A stretch of DNA of 64,000 bases, taken from NCBI GenBank assembly GCA_022495995.1, contig JAFEMH010001470.1, forward strand, positions 186,001 through 250,000, written 5' to 3'. Positions 45,471-54,499 of this stretch are shown piece after piece. The stretch comes from Adenophora triphylla var. japonica. Its lineage: Eukaryota > Streptophyta > Magnoliopsida > Asterales > Campanulaceae. The position numbers and the translations under genes were made by a program. Position 1 is the stretch's first letter; every line of letters starts with the position of its first letter. The notes below the pieces were generated by a model. It was not told where the DNA came from, made no database searches, and was given only the letters and a program-made list of their open reading frames with translations.

Positions 45471-48400
45471 ATGGCCATTAAGAAAGACATCTATGGAGGT
45501 TACATTCTCTCCAGCTTTTTCGACTCCGATGAAGGCCGCGCCATTGAAGCTCTATTCATTGCTGCCGGAGTTATTCCTTTCGTGATGCCTGAAGGAAATG
45601 AAGACATTTATTATGAGATGATTAATGAGTTATTTGAGAATGGTGTTGTGGATGAAAATGAGAATATTATCTCCACTGCTGCTGGTGTCCCCGTCACTTT
45701 TAGCCCTGCCACCATTGCTGCTGCCTTCCCAAATCTTTCTTCCACCGGTTCATCTTCTATTTCCATGAAAGATATGATTGCTGCCTGGGCAAAGGTTAGA
45801 GGATCTGACCCCTTCGTTACCGGTGAAGCTAACAAGAAAGCTGGTTTTGATGCTGTTTTCTACGCTGTTGCTGATGTCGTGGACCGATGTTTCATTTGCC
45901 GGTCTGGCTCTCAACATTGTATCACCATGATACAATGGGAAGCAATTGCTGCCATCATTATTGGAGGAGAATTCAACTGGTGTGCTTTCCTTTACCGGAT
46001 TGTTTTAATTGCTTTTAAGAAATTTCAGAAGGAAAGGCCATCTACCAAGACCAACAAAGCCAAACCTTGTCATTATCTGATGATTAGCCGTGCTCTCAGA
46101 TCCATCCCTGCAGTCCTTCAAGCCTCCGAGAATCAACCCAAGTATCCTCAATCTTTCTGCAAAGCTTTTGACAAGTTTGACATGATTAGAGTCATCAAAG
46201 AATCTACCGGTAAACCAACCGGTAAGCTGACTGAGCCTTCCACCGGTAATCCAACCGGTAAGTCTAATGAACTCGCTACCAAGAAACCGGGCCGCTAAAC
46301 CAATCGGCAAACCAACTCATAAGAAGAAACTCTCTAGCCGGCCAAAGGTTGCTCAATTTGCCGGTGCTCCTCCTGCTCCTCCTGCTCCTCCTGCTCCCAA
46401 ACCCTCTTTGCCAGTAAAGAGAAAATTACTTGAGTCTTCTGATGATGATGATGATGATAAGCCTATCTCTATCATTCTTTCCCCTACCAAAAAGCAAAAA
46501 GCCACAAATTTTAAAATCAGCTCCTCCCCCTTCCAAGAGATCCAAACCTATTCCAAAATCTTCCCAACAAATTGCCAAAGAAAATGCTGAGAGAAGAAGG
46601 AGAATTGAAACAGACTTTGGAAACTTCATACCATTCATTCCCAAAAGACTCTTTAATCACAATTTCCTTACCGACAAAATTCCATTTACCGGTCAATCAT
46701 CAACCCGACCGGTAAGTCACTGCAAACCGATCAGAAACCCAACCTTTCACATTTACCATTACAATCCCTGGCTAGTCAATCCTACCTTTGAACCATCTCC
46801 CACTTGGGTATATCCTATTGAGCACTTGCCTCCTTTCCTCCGAAAGCTTTTGCAATTCCATTAGATCAACAAAGACTCAGTCCCAGTCGGTGACATATCT
46901 GATTATATGGATTTTGACAACATCCATGATGATAAAGGTCTCTACTATACCAAGCCATGTTTGTTGAGTGACTATGATATCTCATTATCCAGAGATAGTC
47001 TACTCAAGCTTTACAATCGGTATTTTGAGTTCTTTTGCCGCCTCCAATGTGGAATGCCATCTACTTGGCTCAGATAGGCTCCTAAGAAGACATGATGATT
47101 CAGCAAAGTGTGGATTGATTTTGCCATTCTTTATAATGCTCAGATACCCTTAAGGAATCCGATCCTTATCGCCTTGGAAGATTTGAGTTACCCGGAGATG
47201 ATCTTCCCTCCTTTCATCCTGAAATTGTCAACTTAGGACATCGAAGATGGCAATTCGTAAAGAATGTAATGGATGTGGTGCAAAATCTGGTGGACTTGAA
47301 CAGAGACTTTCGTAGTATGGGTGATATCTCTCTTTCGACTTCTTCAACTCTATTCACCCAACAAAAACAAATGGGCTACTGTTCTCGATGAAGAAATTGA
47401 AGAAATGTTCAAGGACATTAATGGCTCGATAATCAAGCCATTGATAGGGCGGAGCACCGTCACAAGCTCTAGCTCTGCTGACTCTAGTGATTCAGATGCC
47501 GATGATCAAGGTGCTGATGTGATTGATCGGTCTGAGAACATAAGTACTGACTTTACAACTCCTTTACCGATGCAACATGTGGGAGGAGGTAGTACTGAGA
47601 CTTCTCCAGTTACCGTTCTTTCTTCAGGAGGAGGAGAAGTTATTATGCCATGCCCTTTACCGGTTGTTCAACCGATGCCTCTTACCGGTGAAATACTTCA
47701 ACCGGTTAGAGAAGAGTTACCGGCTTCTGAGCCATTTACGTGCTTCTCCTTTACCGGTTAGTCGCCCCTTACCGTTGCATCTACCGAACCGGTTAAGGCA
47801 ATCAATGTTGATGATATCCTTCTCCAAAGAAGCCTTAGCAACTAGCTTATTTACCGAGCAAACGGAAAAGCTCAAGGAGAGTCAAAGAGCAACCATTGAA
47901 GAGTTGGCTACTCGTAAAGCCATTCAAGCATCTCTTCTACTGGGTTAATCGATTCGGTAAGTCAAGTTATTCTTCCTTCCTCTTCTAGAGCCAATTCACC
48001 TGCTCGGGAGGAGGATATTGATCCCATTTTTGATGAAGACTCCTCTCGATTTCTATGAAGAAGAAGAATATGTTGATTTTGATAAGAATGATCCAACAAT
48101 TCCTCCCGTTTATGATGATCTGGTATGCGTCGAAGGATCTCATGTCTACCCTCAATTTCTATACCTCCAAAGCTTCTATTCCTCGATCTCGCCGATGGCG
48201 TACCTTTATTTGAGGTTCATGAGAAGATCCTTAGCAAGGCAAGAATCGAGCCCACTCCAATGCTTCCATCTATTGCCGATCAATTTCGAGGCAAAGGAGA
48301 GAAGATAGAATGTCCACTTTCATTGATGTTGTGACAGACATGAAGGTTGGTGCCGCTCCCGAAGATACCCTCCTAGATATACCAAAACTACCGGGCCCGG

Positions 48401-49720
48401 TGAGACAAGTCGCCGGTATCGTAAGATTAAGGTGTTGAAGCTTAAGAAGCGTCCAATTCCTCCCAAGGGCAAAGCAATCCTTCCCGGCAAAGATGAACAA
48501 CAGGTTGTTTACCGATTTCCCTTCTCCAAAACCAAACAAGAAATATCCTTCCTCTATTCAAAGAACACAATCGGTTTATCGGGATTCATGGCCGCTTGCA
48601 TCATTTGCCCAGCATCGGTTGAAAGCACACTTTCAACCGATGACTTCTTTATCCGGTATATGTCTATCAATGGGCGTATTACTCAAATTCGGAGTTGAGG
48701 CTTTTGAATTGGTCTCGGTTATGTTACTAAAATGGTTGGCTTATTGCCAAATGTGACCAGACTCTCTCGTGATAAGGAAAGGCAAGCCTATACCTTGGAG
48801 CAACATTAGAGAAGCTTCATTACTTCGCCGGCTCTTAGAGTAATTCACATTCTAAGGCGTCGGCAAGCCATCTTACCGATAGTCCCTATTGCAGCTGAGC
48901 TCTTGGAACTTTCTTTTGCTGAGATGATGAGTTTGGAACCCTTTGATCCTCATGCTCCTGCTTCTCCTTTACCGATTGCTCCTCCTGTCTCTCCCATGGA
49001 ACTATTGGATGAGGAGATTGAGATCTCTCCTACCGGTGAAGTGTCTCGGTCCGTTGCAACCTCTCTTACCGACCCATCTTCTCCTATTACCGATAGCCAT
49101 GTTGCCGATCAATTGCCTCCTGTTACCGATGCTCATTTACCAGCTAGCCAACCGGTCTCTCAATCCATTCCCTTACCGACCCCTCCTACCGATGATTTAA
49201 ATAGGCCACTCCTTGCTTCAGATTTGATAGGTCTTCATAGAGCTGTGCTTGATGGCTTTGTTGAAGTCAACATTGAGTTAGCTCGTTCTTTCATTAAGTC
49301 CAATCAGGAGGAGGATGAGAGAAGATTTGATTTATTGAAGACTGGTATTGCTTAATTGTCTCTTGGCAATTTCATGACCGATATAAATGCTAGAGACAAC
49401 GTCATCAGAGATCTTCAGGTTCAACTTGATGAGGCTCGGCAAGCCAACAAAATCCTTTGTGAGCAACAACTTTCAGGCAAAGACATTCTGAACCGATCCA
49501 TTGAAGAACTCAAAAGGACAAATTTGAAGCCCTTAGTAGTTGTCAAGAAAGGAACCGTGAGCTTGAAATGGAGTTAGCCAAAGAAAAAGCTAAAAATGAA
49601 GTGCTAATGGTGGTTAGAGAAGATAGGAAGAAAAGAAAAAGGGATGAGAAAGAAAAGAAGAAAGCAAAGAAATCCAAAGCCTCAGATGCTGTCCCTCCTT
49701 CAGATGCTGCTGCTCCTTAG
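45471..49720 (+). pseudogene. Copia 2 additional 3' ORF region
   Basis: The first open frame, 45471-46298, begins MAIKKDIYGGYILSSFFDSD and contains GVPVTFSPATIAAAF, comparable to the SPxxI segment of the copia 1 extra ORF, and a Cys-containing hydrophobic stretch (MIQWEAIAAIIIGGEFNWC). It ends in a repeated Thr-Gly-Lys segment (STGKPTGKLTEPSTGNPTGK) whose codons are themselves ACCGGTAA motifs. Next, in shifting frames, come a Pro/Ala-rich stretch (about 46365-46400), an acidic run (about 46440), Ser/Pro/Thr-rich DNA (47450-49200), a coiled coil (49356-49540, MTDINARDNVIRDLQVQLDE) and a Lys-rich end with an AAP stop at about 49720. SIRE-type extra ORFs are described with Pro-rich and coiled-coil parts, which fits. 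The function is unknown. Confidence 0.65.
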
Positions 49721-50097
49721 CCGATCAAGTTTCAAGCCTTTTACCGGTGCAGCTCTGAGAATGTAACCGATGAAGTTTTTGTCTTTCTTTCCTCATTCAC
49801 CGGTCCACAAACATAATGAGAATCTCTTACCCTCAAACTTTGTGTTTTGTTTGAAATTCCTTCTATTGTTTTGAATGCTTCATATGCTACTAACTGTTAT
49901 ATTTTTGCAGGATCATTCAAAATCTTTACCCATTTTCAATCTTTTATTTTTCTAATCTGTAAGCTTTCCTTAGGTAGCATCAAGTTGTCTCTTGACTTGG
50001 GGAATGATATATTAATGAGACAAAATCTTTATCATTCTTTTCTAAGTCAAGAAGATGCCAACCTAGGATGATTGGACTTAAGCAATTAGGAGGAGAT
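49721..50097 (+). other. Copia 2 3' untranslated region
   Basis: T-rich noncoding DNA with two ACCGGT motifs (49743, 49800) and the polypurine tract at its end. Confidence 0.7.
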
Positions 50098-51016
50098 TGT
50101 TAGTCAAATATATGCTTAGGCTTAGAATTGCTTAATCCCAATCATAACAAGCATTAATGAGGACCCCTAATTTAATTAGATCAAAATAGAATTTTTCTAT
50201 GTACCATAGGATCCCTTAGTGCTAGTGCCCAGTGTTTTTGCTATGTATTTTTCTCAAGATTTTGATGACTTGAAGACCTGAGAATTTCCATCAGCTATGT
50301 GTGAGTTACCGGTTGGAGTCGATTCTGGGTCAAAGCTCCTCTTACCGGTTGAGCTAACTTACCGAGTTGAGTTCAGGGCCGGCACCTCTGTTACCGGTCA
50401 TATCACTTTACCGGTTAAGGCGTACTCTTCAAGCTTCCTCCTCGGTTAGCGGCCTTTAGATGCATTAATTGTTCCCAACTACCAAGCCATCAACTTTAGC
50501 TAAAGTTGGTAAAGCAAGCATCTTTGACATGACATCTCTGCGACAAATCGGTACCTTCTTTGAGAATGTCAAGTAACCAGTACTCACAGAGCCCCATCTA
50601 TCTCTGGAAATCCTCTCTATCCAAATCTCAGGCATTTAATGCAAGGATCTTCCCATTTAATGTCTGCCAGTCCATGTCATCATTGCAACCTCTTCAAAGA
50701 CAACGGCTCCTTTTCAAAGTTCACTATAAATAGTTTCCCCGGAGCATTGAAGAAGGTTGGTGCATTTATGATTCTTGAGAGTGAGTTGCTTTGAACTACC
50801 AACCTGCACATTCTCTAGTTCAAGGCATTCAAAGCAAGTCCCTTTATTCACTAGACATCTCTGTTAGGACTTATACACTGGCACCTTAATCAATTCTGTA
50901 GTGTTCCTCCATTAGACTACTCATGGAACACATTGATTGATTCACACACAACACCCTAGAGAAATCAGCTCAGCTTGTGAGCACATCTCTAGAAAACACC
51001 AGGTCTTTGTTGTAGC
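50098..51016 (+). repeat. Right LTR of copia 2, truncated
   Basis: Corresponds to left LTR positions 36908-37822, TATA box at 50724-50733. It stops at GTTGTAGC, where the left LTR continues ACGACCC. Outside the segment 50310-50560 the two LTRs differ at only a few positions; within it, differences are dense. Confidence 0.93.
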
Positions 51017-51719
51017 TGTGAATGTGTGCCCAAAATTTTTGTTTATTGGAATTCACGCGAGTTTGAAGACATCCGAGTTATTTGAAAAACGGAGTCGCCA
51101 CGCCATTTTGATTACCTCAAAACTTTGAAAAAAAGGTTTTATGGGTTCGGAGGTTAAGTTACCCCTTGGGAAGAACGTTTGGCGTTCACCCAAAGTGCCT
51201 TGCCGGAGCAAGTCTCCCTAGATTTCATTAATCGTGTTTGCTTGCGTGCTTTCTTTGTGTGCATGTGTTTGAAAATAAGGGGGGGAATGTCCCAAGTTAT
51301 CTTCCGGACGTACAAACCATTTGTTGGTTGTCGCTCGGGATTTCTTGGAATTTATGTATTTGGGATTATGATCCCGTCCTCATCTTATGACTTGTGATCA
51401 TCGCATTTTAAACCTCGGGACCCTCGGGACTTGCGTGATCGAGAGAATGACTCTCTTTTGGTCAAAGATGAGGTTCTTTAGGAAGGAATGTCCTTAGCCC
51501 ATCAATCCTACGCTTTAAGACGGTCGAGCTCGTATAGAGGCTTCATACTCATTCTTAAGCGATAATCGGAGATATAGGGTTCAAGGTTATCCTTTTCCTA
51601 AAGAAATCATGAACCTTTAATGGAAGGAACGATGCAAAGATGAGAACTTTTACACCGGTCCGTTCCAAGGTTAGGGGAAAGGGGAAATGCATGATGAAAA
51701 TGACTCTTTAATGAAAAGA

Positions 51720-51990
51720 TGACATTTTGGTTTTAGCAAATGATGCTTTTTGATTGAAAGAAATGATCTTTATGCAAATGATGCATAAAGATAGGATTTT
51801 TATGCAAATGATGCATTGAAAAAAGGATTTTGATGCAAAGGATGCATTTTTATTGAAAAAGATTTGATCTTTATATGCAAATGATGCATAAAGATAACAT
51901 TTTTATTGGAAAATAGGGATTTTAGGTGCAAAGGATGCACCTTTATGAAAAAAGACTACATTTTTATGACAAATGAGGTCTTAATGCATG
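51720..51990. repeat. Degenerate ATGCAAATGATGCAT repeats
   Basis: At least seven variants of ATGCAAATGATGCAT or TGCAAAGGATGCA at roughly 30-50-bp spacing, alternating with TTTTTATTGAAAAAG-like DNA. The core is an imperfect palindrome. It lies in the R/U5 part of the Tat LTR. Related sequence (ATGCATGCTTTTGAAAATATATGCA) reappears at 55080-55180. Confidence 0.75.
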
Positions 51991-52306
51991 CAAAAAGGGG
52001 AAGGGGATGATAAAGATGTGATCTTTAAGCTACCAAGTCCCAAGCAATATAAAGACAATGCAATGAGCAATTTATAAAGCAATTAGGATGCAAGGATAGG
52101 GCGTGCGAGGTTACCAATGACTTCCTTTGCTTCTCGGGACGGAGCTAGGAGGAGAGGTCGATCTTTGGTCTTCAAGGAGGAGGGATGTAGCTTCTTGGCC
52201 TTCCTTCTTCTTCTTCTTGAATTCCCAGCGGTTTCTTCACGTATTTCAGAGTGTATTGTGTGTTTTTCTCATATATTGTGTGTGTTGAAATGGGTAGAGG
52301 AGGGCT

Positions 52307-52316
52307 CTATTTATAG
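52307..52316 (-). promoter_or_regulatory. TATA box of the Tat LTR
   Basis: CTATAAATAG on the minus strand, identical to the TATA boxes of both copia LTRs in this window and in the orientation of the Tat pol genes. Confidence 0.7.
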
Positions 52317-52702
52317 GCAGTCTGGATAAGGCTAATGAAGCCGTGCGGCTGCAGGCCCTTTGCAAATGAGGCCGTGCGGTCTTATCCATTGTGACTCAGC
52401 ATTCTAGAACCATGCAAGGTGGCATTATTCTAGAACCTTCTCCCTAATTAAGAAAAACGTGTTTTCTTAATTAGGAAGGCTCACTGACCCTAATTTTAAT
52501 TTGGGACTGCTCTCAGGACATTTCCGGAACACTAGGAAGGTCAGGGAATTCTAGGAAACTTACCGAAATGTCGGGAAAATTAACCGGAAGGCATGAGCCG
52601 GTTTGGGTACTTACGAAGCCCCTCGGCAACGTCACTTGCAAGGCGAGTGGGGTTGTCGATAGAAAAGGATCCGATGCTGGCGAATGCCGAGACGGATTAG
52701 AT

Positions 52703-53045
52703 GACGAGGTGGTCGAGTGGTGAACCTTTTGGAAGGCTACCTACGTATCTCGGAGGAATCAAGCCGGGCCGTAGTTCGGAATTAGGATCATTGGGGAAGG
52801 AAGAAGAGAAAGCTGGTCTCTTGCTTAGGGAAAAAGAAGAGAAAATGACCTAGGAGGTCAAGCAATTGATCCTGCGGGGATATGCTAGGAGTGACCCGGG
52901 TGGTCGGATATACGAACTTCTATGAGGGCGCTTTATCAGCGAGGGTGACAAAGAAACAGGGTGACCAAAGTGGTCGAATGGCTGGACCTTTTATAAAAGG
53001 CTACCTACGTATCCCGGAGGAATCAAGCCTTGATCGTAGTTCAAG
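52703..53045. repeat. Two copies of an approximately 80-bp sequence
   Basis: 52703-52785 and 52966-53045 share GTGGTCGA.TGG.GAACCTTTT, then AGGCTACCTACGTAT and CGGAGGAATCAAGCC, then CGTAGTTC. They lie just left of the 50-bp array and may be older relics of tandem amplification. Confidence 0.75.
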
Positions 53046-53165
53046 CATCACTAGATAGTTAGGAACGATGTCTAGGATCCTTGAGATTTTGACAATTCGG
53101 AGGCTGTCACCTGATGAAGCTAGAGCTTATGGCGCTATCTCTTTATGACGGAGATAAAGGTAACT

Positions 53166-54120
53166 TAAGTTGGGAAACTTGAGCGTACGTCACTATTCGC
53201 GGATAGTGGTAGCACAAGTTGAAATGACTTGGGCATACGTCACTATTCGCGGATAGTGGTAGCACAAGTTGAAATGACTTGGGCATACGTCACTATTCGC
53301 GGATAGTGGTAGCACAATTTGAAATGACTTGGGCATACGTCACTATTCGCGGATAGTGGTAGCACAAGTTGAAATGACTTGGGCATACGTCACTATTCGC
53401 GGATAGAGGTAGCACAAGTTGGAATGACTTGGGCATACGTCACTATTCGCGGATAGAGGTAGCACAAGTTGGAATGACTTGGGCATACGTCACTATTCGC
53501 GGATAGAGGTAGCACAAGTTGGAATGACTTGGGCATACGTCACTATTCGCGGATAGAGGTAGCACAAGTTGGAATGACTTGGGCATACGTCACTATTCGC
53601 GGATAGAGGTAGCACAAGTTGGAATGACTTGGGCATACGTCACTATTCGCGGATAGAGGTAGCACAAGTTGGAATGACTTGGGCATACGTCACTATTCGC
53701 GGATAGAGGTAGCACAAGTTGAAATGACTTGGGCATACGTCACTATTCGCGGATAGTGGTAGCCTGAGTTGAAATGATTTGGGCATACGTCACTATTCGC
53801 GGATAGTGGTAGCACAAGTTGGAATGACTTGGGCATACGTCACTATTCGCGGATAGAGGTAGCACAAGTTGGAATGACTTGGGCATACGTCACTATTCGC
53901 GGATAGAGGTAGCACAAGTTGGAATGACTTGGGCATACGTCGCTATTCGCGGATAGAGGTAGCACAAGTTGGAATGACTTGGGCATACGTCACTATTCGC
54001 GGATAGAGGTAGCACAAGTTGAAATGACTTGGGCATACGTCACTATTCGCGGATAGAGGTAGCACAAGTTGGAATGACTTGGGCATACGTCACTATTCGC
54101 GGATAGAGGTAGCACAAGTT
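53166..54120. repeat. 50-bp tandem array, about 19 copies
   Basis: Exact 50-bp period; unit core GGGCATACGTCACTATTCGC followed by GGATAG(T/A)GGTAGCACAAGTT. Each unit contains the short palindrome CTATTCGCGGATAG. Copies differ mainly at two positions (GATAGTGG versus GATAGAGG, and GTTGAAAT versus GTTGGAAT) and variants occur in blocks, which indicates recent local amplification. The array is bracketed by two copies of GACAATTCGGAGG(C/T)TGTCACCT (53090 and 54128). Tat-group elements are known for satellite-like arrays near the 3' end. Confidence 0.97.
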
Positions 54121-54499
54121 TAGAGTTCTGACAATTCGGAGGTTGTCACCTAGTGTTATCCCGTTATAACGGAATTAACGGAGCGGCGGGAATAAAGCTT
54201 GATTGCTAAAGAGATAAGGGATATTTTACGAAAAGATGTTATCTTGGTTAAAAGATAACGGAAATTGCATGCCCAGTGGAAGGTCCGGGGGCGGGATTGT
54301 AATTTACGCTCGGAGCGAATGAAGCCGCCGGCATGAGATGGAGAAAAAGAAGCCGTACGGCTAGAGACTGTTTTTCAGTTATTTAAAATCGGGTTTTGAA
54401 CGGGCATTGGGCATTTGTTGCCGCCCACTTGGCCGAGAGAGAGAGAGAGAGAGAATTTCGAAATTCTTCAACCCCTTTTTTGCTTCCCTTTGATTTGAG

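Larger units (their letters stand above)
36908..51016 (+). mobile_element. Copia element 2: SIRE-type Ty1/copia retrotransposon (right LTR truncated by insertion)
   Basis: Left LTR 36908-38301, perfect tRNA-Met primer site, gag-protease-integrase-RT-RNase H in copia order, an extra 3' ORF region, a polypurine tract GGAGGAGAT at 50089-50097, and a right LTR from 50098 that is interrupted at 51016 by a gypsy element. The remaining 479 bp or so of the right LTR must lie outside the window. The base before the left LTR is preceded by CTGAT, the presumed 5-bp target. Coding regions carry many frameshifts. ACCGGT, usually as TTACCGGT or ACCGGTAA, occurs about 35 times. Confidence 0.93.
51017..54470 (-). 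repeat. 3' LTR and adjacent 3' region of the Tat element (boundary uncertain)
   Basis: The outer LTR end is at 51017. A minus-strand TATA box lies at 52307-52316, so transcription would begin near 52280 and R/U5 runs to 51017. The inner LTR end cannot be fixed without the partner LTR. One candidate is CA at 54469-54470, because the minus strand just outside reads GCAAAAAAGGGGT, a plausible polypurine tract; the LTR would then be 3.45 kb and include the 50-bp array. Alternatively the array lies in the 3' UTR and the LTR is shorter. Confidence 0.5.

Noticed and set aside
52117..52329. 70-codon plus-strand frame in the Tat LTR
   Set aside because: No similarity; it lies over the minus-strand TATA box and transcription start.
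53166..54120. Possible CRISPR array
   Set aside because: The 50-bp units are contiguous with no unique spacers, in plant retrotransposon DNA. It is a tandem repeat.
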